From NCBI GenBank assembly GCA_029204225.1, contig CM055106.1, positions 37,734,949 through 37,798,948 of the forward strand: DNA of 64,000 nucleotides, read 5' to 3'. Origin of the DNA: Diphasiastrum complanatum (taxonomy: Eukaryota; Streptophyta; Lycopodiopsida; Lycopodiales; Lycopodiaceae). Positions 48,859 to 58,290 of this stretch are shown here, piece by piece. The position numbers and the translations under genes were made by a program. How positions within the stretch are numbered: the first letter of the stretch is position 1; every line of letters begins with the position of its first letter. Below the pieces are notes generated by a model that saw only the letters and a program-made list of their open reading frames with translations, was not told where the DNA came from and ran no database searches.

Positions 48859-49898
48859 TAGGGCCCTTTTTGGACTCAAAAAGGGCCTCTTCACTAATTA
48901 TAATTAGTGTAAATGATGACATGTGTACCAATAAAAGAGTTACAAGTGAGATGGAATGGTCCATATGACATGGCACATTCAATGGCCTAGACGACATCCC
49001 CAAAATCTAACTCACCCACTAACCACACTCTAACTATACTCCCCTAGCCCATTATAATGAGAATGTGACATTCATAAGCAAGGCCCAAATTCAAAATTTG
49101 AATTTGTGAAGGTTGAAATTTTTTTCACACTTCATACGTCTTTTTTTTAGCTTTATTTTGGTGAGAATATATGTTGCAAATTTTTTTAGTTTTCATTTTG
49201 AGATGTAAAATAAATGGTACAATGGGGGAGCCCTCTCCATTGTACCTAAGAGATTTTTTTTTGTTGAAAATGTAAGGGGGGTGGGCCCTCCCCCGCTCCA
49301 CTCTCAACGCCCGCACATGCTCCTGCACACCCCGGGCCAACACACTCCGAGCCGCTGGCCTGGCTCGATGCCCATTGTTCTTCTCGAGAGCAGTGGCTTA
49401 AGCATGTGCTGGCTGAAGTCGGGCCACTGGATATCAAGGCGGACCAGCGGCCTGGGGTGCCAAGGTGGAGCTACGCGAGTCTAGAGCCTGCATGGGACGA
49501 CGGCCATGCAGGGTGGAGCGGGGTGGAAGGAGAGCCGTGAGGGAGGGGAGGGGAGGGGAGAGGGGGTGGGGGGGGTACCACCCCCCATTACATTTTCAAA
49601 AAAAAAAAAAATCTTAATTTTTCTCACCAAAATAAAGCTAAAAAAAAAGACCCATGAAGTGTGAAAAAAATTTCAACTTTCACAAATTCAAAAATAAATC
49701 TATCTTTTTACAAGTATTAAATTTTACTCTTTATTCATTAAATATACTACGTTCAAAGGCAACCTATGTGACTAGGTTTGAACTCAACTTAAACCCAAGG
49801 TGAACTGCCACATAGGACTATTAGCAAGTTAATTAATCCAGATTATCAAACATGTTTAGGCAAGGAAGAGGCCCTTTTTGAGTTAAAAAAGGGCCCTA
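48859..49898. mobile_element. Foldback (MITE-like) element with nested inverted repeats
   Basis: Body 48861-49896 flanked by TA on both sides. Terminal inverted repeats of about 33 bp (GGGCCCTTTTT..ACTCAAAAAGGGCC). Each terminus is itself a hairpin, because GGCCCTTTTT pairs with AAAAAGGGCC. A second inverted pair lies at 49094-49170 with 49613-49693, and a third at 49247-49290 with 49578-49615. No transposase is encoded, so it is non-autonomous. TA duplication suggests a Tc1/mariner-type (Stowaway-like) mover. Confidence 0.8.
49291..49577. other. GC-rich insert in the core of the foldback element
   Basis: About 285 bp, very GC-rich against the AT-rich inverted arms, including CACCCCGGGCCAACAC, GGCGGACCAGCGGCC and a G-run near 49540-49575. 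Open frames exist on both strands, but no protein is recognised. It looks like captured genomic DNA. Confidence 0.5.
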
Positions 49899-50319
49899 AT
49901 GTTTTCACCGACTTGCTGTCCGTTTCGGCTATTGATTGGAGGTTGTTCGACACTTTACTTCAGCATCTTTTTTCAGCCTATTCTTCAGCATATTGTGGAT
50001 CTTGGTAGTTGCTGCCCAGTGCCCTATTTTCTTCAGCTTTTACCTATCTTTGTTGGCACTACCAAGTGAACGACGGATCAACACCCACCCAAGTATTGCT
50101 TGCGTCCTTTTTGCACTTCCTTTTTGCACCTACTTGCTGTCTTTTCTGCTCACATACTGCTCTTTCTAGTCCCCTATTCCTGTTCACCCTCATTTTTTGA
50201 TTATTATCCATCTTGATTGACTGTTTACGTGCCATTTTTGGTGATTTCAGAAGTTAGACTAAGTTGGGGTGATGACAAACGTCCTCTCCCTTAGTTTTTT
50301 GTCTCTTCCTTAGTCCCTA

Positions 50320-51330
50320 TGGCGACTTCTTCATCAGAAGACCCTCTGTAGAGCTCTTTAGATGATCGTTTTACACATATTGATTCCCGCATGGATCATC
50401 TTGAGAGTCGTATTGATCGTATTCTTTCTAGCCTTAAGACTATCCTACCACGAGGGGATACCACCCTCCAAGACCCTTATTTTCTATTTTGAGTACACCT
50501 GCTCCTGCTCCATCTCCATCTTTAGGAGGTGCTTTTGGTAGTACGTTTGGTCTCCCTTCATATAGTACTAGTCCTTATGGGTCTACTTTCGGGTCTTCTG
50601 TACCATGGGACACCTGGATTTCCCTCCGCACCATCAGGATTTTCTTCTTCTACTTTTTTAGATAATCCTGAGCCTCATTTTGCTCGTAATTTTCGTGATC
50701 GCATCCAGCTTACTACATATTCTAGTTCATTTGATGGGAATATCTTGGAAAATCGGTTCTCTAAGTTAGAGACCTATTTTCTTATGTATCTCAAGACTGA
50801 AACCCAGAAAGTGCATTTTGCTGCGTTACATTTAGATGGTCGAGCTCAGACTTGGTGGCGTGTCTATCGCTCTGAGCCTACTTGTGAGGGATTACATATA
50901 TGGCTAGGCTTTTCGACATGATCTTCATATGGCTATGATTGACCCACAATGGTTGGTTCGCCAATGTGATTTGTTTCGTAGCCTTCGCCATACTAGTGAT
51001 TTGACTGCTTATATTGATTAGTTTATTGAGCTTTCCTACCTTTTTACTGAACTTTATCCTACAGAGTTTATTTCACATTTTATTGCCGGTCTTAGAGACA
51101 CCTTACGATATGATGTCTCATCTTTTCGGCCTCTTACTCTCTCAGATGCTATCTCTTTGGCTACTACCTTGCAACATAAGTATCCTGAGTTATCCACTTC
51201 TTCTCGTTTTTCTTGCTCTCATTCCACTGCTTCTCCTACTTTGGCTTCTTCTACTACCGTTCCTCCTGGTCCTCCTACCGATATTTTTTACCATGAGGGT
51301 CTTACTCTTGATGATTTTTGATATTTATAT
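50320..51330 (+). pseudogene. Element J gag
   Basis: The ATG at 50320 starts MATSSSEDPL, then a stop, coiled region (DDRFTHIDSRMDHLESRIDR), and a Pro/Ser-rich linker. The capsid motif follows: FARNFRDRIQLTTYSSSFDG, ENRFSKLETYFLMYLKTETQ and LHLDGRAQTWW (50529-50921 frame), then DLFRSLRHTSDLTAYID, LSYLFTELYPTEFISHFIAG and LRYDVSSFRPLTLSDAISLA. This is the Ty3/gypsy Retrotrans_gag pattern. Stops at 50350, 50493 and 51022 and a shift near 50920 break it. No CCHC knuckle is seen. Confidence 0.85.
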
Positions 51331-51496
51331 CCATATTCTTGATACTCCTGACCCACATTCTGTTGGTGAGCTGGCTGACCCGCTTCCTGATGATCCTGCT
51401 TCCGCCGCTTGCCATGCACAGCTTGCTTATGCTACTTGGGCTGGTGGGCGTCTCGGTCCTCGTTCTATTCGGTTACATGTTCACATTTTGGGATGA

Positions 51497-52039
51497 GAGT
51501 ATATTGCTTTGGTGGATACTGGCAGTACACATTCATTTATTAGCACTTACATTTAAACTAGGATTCGTGCTACACCTATTTCTGCTACACAGTCTCTCAG
51601 TGTCGAGGTTGCTCGTTCCCATTCTTTTTCCAGTTCTCAGATGTTTCAAGGCTTGGACTATAGCATTGGTGACTCTTCTGGACAGGCAGATTTCTATATT
51701 ATTCCTCTAGAGCGCTATGACATTATTCTTGGTGCAGATTGGTTTTTGTCACTTGGTACTGTTGCTGTGGATCTTTCTCAACAAACATTGTCTTTTACAC
51801 ATGTCGGTCGACATCATTTACTTTCTGGTATTGATTCCCAGAGTGACTATCAGTTGGTTACCGGGAAGGAATTTATGCGTAGCCTGCCAAAGGCTCATAA
51901 TGCAGCTCTTCTTTTCATTCAGAGTACATTAGTTGCTACCTCACTTTCACTGACCGTGGGTCCTCTTACTCAGGTTGATGCTGCTCCGGATTTACAGGTT
52001 GTTGCTACATGCCTTGCGCCTATATGCTTTGATTCATAG
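51497..52039 (+). pseudogene. Element J aspartic protease
   Basis: YIALVDTGSTHSFIS puts the catalytic DTGS at 51515-51526. The frame 51641-52039 has ADFYIIPLERYDIILGADWF, LGTVAVDLSQQTLSFTH, the flap and C-terminal part of gypsy retropepsins. A frame shift separates the two. It would process the polyprotein. The expected reverse transcriptase does not follow. Confidence 0.85.
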
Positions 52040-53766
52040 ATATCGTATTCGGTGATCATTCATGGTTTCATTGATATTGAGGCCGTATACCTTGGTGGTA
52101 TTTCTACTATTGCTTTTGCGCCTACCTCAGATAGCCCTCCTGGTTCGGTGGTTGGTGCAGTGTCTTCTCCATTGGTCTCTATATCTCCATCTCTTGAGTC
52201 CGTTATGGCCGATGTTCCTGCTGATTTCTATGGGGTTCTTCACAGGTCCACGTTTCTGGTTCCCTCGCTATTGGTGATCAGGTTGTGTCTTCTTTCACTT
52301 TATTCCATGGATCTCTGCTTGAGGTTTTGTGATTTGCCTCATGATATTTCTACAGTTCCTGACATGACTCATGAGCCTTTCGCCCTTACCATTTTCCATC
52401 CGAGGATATTTGCCAGATGGTCACTATTACTTATCTAGGATATTTATATGCTAGGATCTTTCTAGATGAGTATACGAGGATCCTTCAGTCTCCTTGTGTT
52501 TCTACATATAGGTTTCCTGCAGTCCATGCCGATGCTATGGTTATATGGCATTCCTGGTTATTACAAATAGCTTGGTTTTCATTTGGACCTGTTAATTGGT
52601 GCTGGTTTTTCCATATTACTGATCGCCTATTATGATTATGCATGTGGCTCTCTATGTGTTCCTTGGATTGTTGCTCATTGTCAGGCTTGGCATATCCTGA
52701 TGGCTTGGATTATTGCCTCCGTTCCAGCTCCTGTTTGTCCGGGTGATTTTCAGATTCCCCATCATTTTGGGTTGTTCCATATCGCTTGATCTCCGATGCT
52801 GAGTTGCCACTTTGTTCTGGTGTTCTGAGACCATCAGGGTACCTTGAGAGAGTTCCTTTTCCTCTCTTGGATAGTTTTTGGGGATGTTGTTGCCATATAC
52901 TTCAGTGTTGCTCATATGTGTTTTGATACTCACTCCCAGATATACGTGGATATTGCTCCGATGCTTGCTACTGATGTTGCTATTCCTGTTCCTCGTTCTA
53001 GTGTATTTCTTCTATTCCTCACTTGTGCGCCTGGTGTGTACTTTGGAATTACACTTGTAGCCAGTTTCGATGGGTCATCCGATTCTCCATCCGTTTTTGG
53101 TGTATCCTATGATGGATTGGTATGTCCATATGAGGTCTTTCTAAATGAGTTTTTTGGCTACAGTTTTTCAATTGGAGCCTCTACTATTTCTAGATTTGTT
53201 GCTACTGTTTTCATGCATCATATCTTTTTAGATGATGGCATTGATTTCTTGGACTTTCTGGAGCTTTTGGCATGCTGCTCTTCTTGTGATATGGGCCTTG
53301 AGGGTACCGTGTGCCATTGCTACTTCTCATTCATGGGCCTTATGGATACCATGGGCTTTTGACCATGCTGGTGCATATTTCTCCATTTTAGCTATCGTGT
53401 ATGATGCGGCTATTCGCGATGAGTTTCCATCCATTTTTCAGTTTCCTTATTGGCTTCCCGTTGCTGATGCAGTTCTACCTTTTCGGGCTTTTTGGATACC
53501 TTGGTATGATGTCCCTATCTTTTGGGCTGATCCTCTACTAGCTTGGGCATTACAAATACCTTGGCATTCCTAGTTGCTGCTTGATCCTCTTCTAGTTCCT
53601 TGGCATTCTTGGCTGTTCCATATGGCTTGGTTTTTGATGATGTGGCCGAGATGTTCCCTTCGTCACCATGATGTTGATCCTGAGTTGTTCCCTTTCTTAC
53701 CAGCTGCCATTCACCAGGTTCGCCTTTACCATAGTCGACGCTGCCGACAGATTCAGTTTTTCTTGA
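52040..53766 (+). other. Unrecognised interior of element J in place of RT, RNase H and integrase
   Basis: No RT (YxDD), RNase H or D-D-E integrase motifs can be found. Instead there are Trp-rich frames with a loosely recurring nucleotide phrase (TTGGCATTCTTGGCT, ATACCATGGGC, CCATATGGCTTGG) between 52540 and 53650. It may be a degenerate or replaced pol. Confidence 0.35.
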
Positions 53767-53919
53767 GAGTGGGATGGTCGCCCTCTTGAGGAGGCCACTT
53801 GGGAGCCTATTGATGTGTTTTATCACACACCATTATTGGCAGATCAGGCTAGAGCCCTCATGGTGTTAGTTCTCTCCTCTACTACAAATGTCATTGTAGA
53901 TGTTCCATCTACTTCATGA
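53767..53919 (+). pseudogene. Element J chromodomain-like 3' end of pol
   Basis: EWDGRPLEEATWEPIDVFYH (53767 on) followed by TPLLADQARALMVL matches the second half of a chromodomain (W-x-x-x-P-x-E-E-A-T-W-E). This is the chromatin-targeting end of integrase in chromoviruses. The first half is interrupted by stops and shifts at 53730-53766. Confidence 0.7.
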
Positions 53920-54136
53920 TTTGGATAGCTATGACTATTCTTTATTGTCGTATTTGGTTAGTACTTGCTTTACACAGTTATAATGCTTTTGGGGTATCTG
54001 TTGTGACGACTTATGTCCTCTCCATCAGTATTTCCATTAGTTCATGATTTTTCAGTATTTAGCATGCTTACATTATTGTTTTAGATAGTCATTATGCTTG
54101 CTAGCCAGTGGAGGGCTTTGTTTTTCTGTAGGGGAG

Positions 54137-54503
54137 ACTTGGCTCATTACATTCGCTATGTCCATTCTTTTATTGTTATTATGCATAAGCAGGCCTAAGG
54201 GCCCTTTTTTTTCATATACTGGCATTGGTCCCTATTTGGTTATATTTTTAGGACTTGGTCACATTGATTTGGAGTGGGGGTCCTCCTATTGGGAGGGCGC
54301 ACTATTTTTCCTCCAAATCCTTTTCCCTCCCTTTTTTTGAATCCTCCATTTGATTTAGGGAGAGGGTATAAGTAGGGCAACATTGTATTCCTTTATTCAG
54401 TTTATGATGATTGCTCCTCTTTTAGCCTCCTTAAGCATTCTCTTCCTGCTTTCTAGCTTAAGTCCTGTTTTCTAGCATAGCTAGTGAATCTTAGCTTGTA
54501 ACT
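54137..54503 (+). mobile_element. 3' LTR of element J
   Basis: 367 bp, a few percent different from the 5' LTR. GTAGGGGAG (54128-54136) is the polypurine tract just before it. Confidence 0.85.
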
Positions 54504-54508
54504 ACGCG
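54504..54508 (+). repeat. Probable target duplication of element J (right)
   Basis: ACGCG, four of five bases matching 47854-47858. Confidence 0.5.
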
Positions 54509-54512
54509 AGTG

Positions 54513-55291
54513 ACGACCTATGCTGAGCATAGGTTAGAAGAGGACCAGAGATGCAACCTATGCTCAGCATAGGTCGAAATGTGGTAAGAATAGAAAGATC
54601 CCACCGGCTTCCTATGTTGAGCATAGGTTGTTACTTAGGACCTGAGCACAACCTATGCTCAACATAGGCTAGAGGAGAGGACTCGTGCAGCCACCTATGC
54701 TGCGCATAGGTCACTCAAGTTTTAAGAAGATGAACACTAGCTAAAACCTGAATATTTAGTAATGCAATAATTTAGTACCCATGCTAAGCATAGAACAAAG
54801 TTAAAAAATGATAATAATCTTACCGTCAAGAAATGTGTGAGCGAGAACGCATTAAATATACTATAGAAATCCGTGACTTTGTCGCAGCGAGAGCTCTGGC
54901 AGCATGTGTGCTTTTGAATTCGTAGATGAGGTGAGTTATGCCTAGACTACGGTCCTTAAATAATTTTTTTTCCAGACCCCCGCCTCATGTCGATTTGGAG
55001 CATGAGACTCAACTCACTTCTCGCCGACCTCGAGCTTGCGTTGGGACCGAGTTTCCGTGACTCACCTCACTTCACGCCGACCTCGAGCCTGTCCAAACCT
55101 AAACCCAACCCTAAACCTGCTCTTGGGTCAACCTTAACCCTAAGGATATTGCTAAACATTCTTGTTTACGTCTATTGAGGTTCGCATAGCTTTTTATTTG
55201 TTCTATGACTAGCATAGGTTGCAGTTAAGTTTGTGGAGCACATTTTATTTTATGTATTAACTATTTTATTGGGTCTATGCTTAGCATAAGT
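54513..55291. repeat. Right arm of inverted repeat and further 19-bp palindromes
   Basis: Palindrome copies at 54516-54534, 54556-54574, 54611-54627, 54651-54668 and 54693-54711, with decayed ones at 54777-54793, 55201-55218 and 55274-55291. 54513-54660 mirrors 47656-47802. The last copy lies under 30 bases before the ATG of gene H, so these sites probably cover its promoter. Confidence 0.85.
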
Positions 55292-55318
55292 ACATAGTTA
55301 GAATTTTTTTTTAAGGTT

Positions 55319-56996
55319 ATGATGTCAAGTAGTTCTACCTCTTCTATTCTAGTAGTTGTAACTCAATACGTTGCAACAAGTGCATCATCTGCATCTGATA
55401 TTCCCAATGAAAGCTTTTTTTATAAAGCCACTCCTGATTCTCAACATGTTTTCATAAATGATGTGGCATCATCATCATTTACCCGTTCATCTTCTGAAAT
55501 TTCTCACGCAAGTACTTTTCAAGAAATGACGTCTGTAACTCAACTTGTGTCAAATCTTTCCACCTCGTCCTCCTCTTCAGATACAGGCTTTGCACAATTA
55601 GAACATTGTTCTTTTGAACAAGTTGAATCATTGAGTGATGAGTCAAAAGCTTCAATTCACTCAGTTACTAATTCTAGTAAATCAACAGATTTGCGTAAGT
55701 CTGTTGATCCGCGACGTTCAAGCTTTTCTCATGTTCGTAGGAGACCTTCTCAAAGTGATGTTCGTTGTGTTGAATCTAAAAGGGCTATATTCGTTGAAAA
55801 TTTAGAGCCTTCTGAGGGCCCAGAACATCCTGAGGTTGGAGCCAGAATTCCGAGTCATGAAATTCTAACACCTTCTCAACCAGTTCAAGCGCCTACTAGT
55901 GTCACAAGTTCAATTTTTAGATCAGACTCCAAACAAAAAGAAAAATACAAGAGAGACTTGAGATCCTCACCTGATTTAACGAATCGTCAAAAACAGTTGA
56001 TTACAAAATCTAAGATTCGAAAGATACGGAATATTATTTGCTGCTCATCCTGTTGTTTGCAAAAGCTGAGTATCAGATTAAGATCAAACTTCTTTTTACA
56101 AAGTAAGGATGAGAGAAGTTACTATGTGTGTGTAACAGTGAGGCCGGACAAAAACTCATTTTCGTATTTTTTAAATGCTTTGGAGGTTTGTCGCAAAGCT
56201 TACATAGCAGTTCACGCAATCGGAAACTCACGACTTCAACGAATGCATGCACGACTTCAGAAAGACCCAATATTACGGGGATCCTTACAGGGTCGAACTA
56301 TTTCTCCAGATGCTTTAAATGCAACTGCTTGGCTAAAGCATTTCATAGATGTGCATGGAGAGAAATTGCCTAATTCCTTACATTTTCGCTTGCCGGATAA
56401 TTTTACAAAATTAGAAATATTTTTGATGTACAAAGAGTTTGCCAAACAAAAAATGTTCCCTATTTGAGTTACTCATATTTTCTTAGAATTTGAATTTTTT
56501 TTTTTTGAACTAGTAAAGATTCCCAAAAAATCATGAATGACAGTATGTTCCACTTGCAAGTTGTTAAAGTCTGGAAAACAACTTGCAAAGGCCAATGATG
56601 AGAAAGGTAAATATTAATCAAATTTGTCATTCATTTTAATACTTTTTGTTTTGAAAAAATTTAAGTAGCAATCTTTTTGAATATCATTATGGTATGATCT
56701 TTATTCTATTAAATAAGTGAATCATTGTATTGTCAGTGGATGCTCCAAAAGCTCTTGAACTGCACAGAGATCAACAAACGGTTGAAAGACAAAAGTTGGC
56801 CAGGCATCGAAAGAAATGTTTGGAATGTTCACAAAAATATCTGGCCCTTGTTATTGACGACATGGATCAGAAGAAAACAATGTTGTCTCATTTTGTCAGA
56901 GTGCCCAAAAAATTGAACGAGGCAGATTTTATTCAAGTTCATCTCGTTGAAGCACTTGTGTTTAATGGCACTTTGGAGTCCAAAGAAAACAAATGA
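55319..56996 (+). pseudogene. DUF7869-type transposase-like gene H, N-terminal half
   Basis: ATG at 55319. The Ser-rich disordered N-terminus (about 230 residues) is followed by CCSSCCLQKLS, RSYYVCVTVRP, LEVCRKAYIAVHAIGNSRLQ, LQGRTISPDALNATAWLKHF and EKLPNSLHFRLPDNFTKLEI, all typical of proteins that precede the DUF7869 domain. The first frame ends at 56467. A Cys pair exon (CSTCKLLKSGKQLAKAND, to 56606) joins by a clear GT-AG intron (56607-56736) to DAPKALELHRDQQTVERQKL, ARHRKKCLECSQKYLALVID and DMDQKKTMLSHFVRVPKKLN. It stops at 56996, just after the first catalytic-type motif. The ADNC and HTHxDIDQ core is absent. Confidence 0.7.
56607..56736 (+). other. Intron in gene H
   Basis: 130 bases with GAAAG|GTAAAT donor and TTGTCAG|TG acceptor. 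Removing it joins the codons for the Glu-Lys and Val-Asp-Ala-Pro segments in frame. Confidence 0.75.
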
Positions 56997-57060
56997 TTTT
57001 TGAAACTCGAAATCCCATTGAAATACAAAACAACTTAAATTGTATTTGCACATTTTTTTT

Positions 57061-58290
57061 TTAAAGTACATTTTCTAAGGAATTTTCACTGATGCCTCTC
57101 AATTCAGAACTTGACATATTCTCAACACTCTCGTTTCCAGCTGATGAAGTGGTAGACCCGTCTTCTTCATTAGAGTCAACTGGCATATCTTCCTCAAAAT
57201 CCGCGTCTAATGTTGACAAAAAACCTTGTAAATCAGCTTTTCTCTATTGATGACGAGTGGAGGATGATGGTTTTTCCAATAATCCAAGTCGTTCTTTCAA
57301 TATAGATATAGTTGACTTTCGTGGATGATTGGTCATTGTTAATTCAAAATTAAATGCCAAAACATCTACATCCTGTAGATTCAAATCATTGACTCTTGGT
57401 TGATTTTTTGGCAATCTCCGTCTCTTGCCCTTTGGATCTACTTGCAACATTTCGAGTTCGTACCTTCCCAAAAAAGCATTCGTTGAAGTGGTGAGCAACC
57501 AATGGGCACAGATTACTTTTGTTTGATTGCTATTTTGAATAAAACCAAGTACTTTGGCAATCCAAAATGGATGTCCATTGTTTTTTGAAGCTAGAAGTGC
57601 AACAAGGCTTCCAATTTGGATTTCATTCAAATCACCGCGCCATTTCATTTTTGCAGCTTTTACACTTTGCCTGTTCTTCCTTGAGCCCACATAAATTTCA
57701 CGTTCCTCACCTTGCACAAGTTGCAAAAAATCATAATTTCGAGGAAGATTTGAATGTTCGATAGTTGTAGTTGATGTTCCTAATTTATGACGCCAATGAA
57801 ATTCTTTAGTTGTTGATGTATGTTCGAGGTTGAGCAAACTGAGTTCCTCGAAAAAGTCCATCCACCAATGTTGATCAAACTCATCAAAAAAATGATAAGC
57901 TTCTTGAATACTTGATTCCAAAAAATTTAATGAGGCAAATGGATCAATCTCACGATGTTCTCTTTGCGTCTTTTGTTCTTCTAGCAAGGACTTCAAGGGA
58001 GACAAACACCAAGCTTGATTTGAGTCGATGGAATGTTAAACAAAAATCGAACTCCTTCAAGAGGTAGCCATGACACTGAATTTGAAAATAGTTTGCCCCA
58101 TAATAATATAATGTCAGATTTGTTACATTTGATTTTAAATTGGTGCTGAAGGCTAATATCATTAATATTAGCTACGCATCGCTCTGTTTCGTTGGACGCC
58201 TTAATATAATCACGAAAATCATGTGTATCTGATTAATGACACGTTTGGCTTTGGCGCATACGATTCCTCAACAATGCTTTGAAACACTGG
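57061..58290 (-). pseudogene. DUF7869-type C-terminal half, gene I
   Basis: Starts after the position where the HTHxDIDQ core would end: DFRDYIKASNETERCVANIN, DIILLWGKLFSNSVSWLPLE, then a long open frame (58005-57244) with QLVQGEEREIYVGSRKNRQS, EIQIGSLVALLASKNNGHPF, WIAKVLGFIQN, VICAHWLLTTSTNAFLGRYE and PKGKRRRLPKNQPRVNDLNL. After a TAG at 57246 the homologous tail continues (DADFEEDMPVDSNEEDGSTT, ELRGISENSLENVL) to a TAA at 57061. The GSLVALLAS-PFWIAKVLGF part looks like a BAH or PWWP-like reader. Strand is opposite to gene H. Its paralogue is at 8239-8836. Confidence 0.7.

Larger units (their letters stand above)
48258..50150 (+). repeat. Leader tandem repeat of element J, about ten units of 65-97 bp
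   Basis: Units begin near 48265, 48339, 48408, 48474, 48553, 48631, 48728, 48810, 49938 and 50002. Each carries TGGAGGCTGTCCAGCGCCC or the variant GGTAGCTATTGCCCAGCACC, then CCATCACTTTC-T-ATT and TTTTGCAGAT. The array is split by the foldback element at 48861-49896, and removing it restores a normal unit. Confidence 0.85.

Noticed and set aside
48264-48861. Repetitive protein with WRLSSALPP-like units
   Set aside because: The DNA units vary in length by non-multiples of three, so the frame is not conserved; noncoding leader repeat.
52844-53573. Trp- and Phe-rich membrane-like proteins
   Set aside because: They lie inside element J, have no membrane-protein start or family match, and fit T-rich composition.
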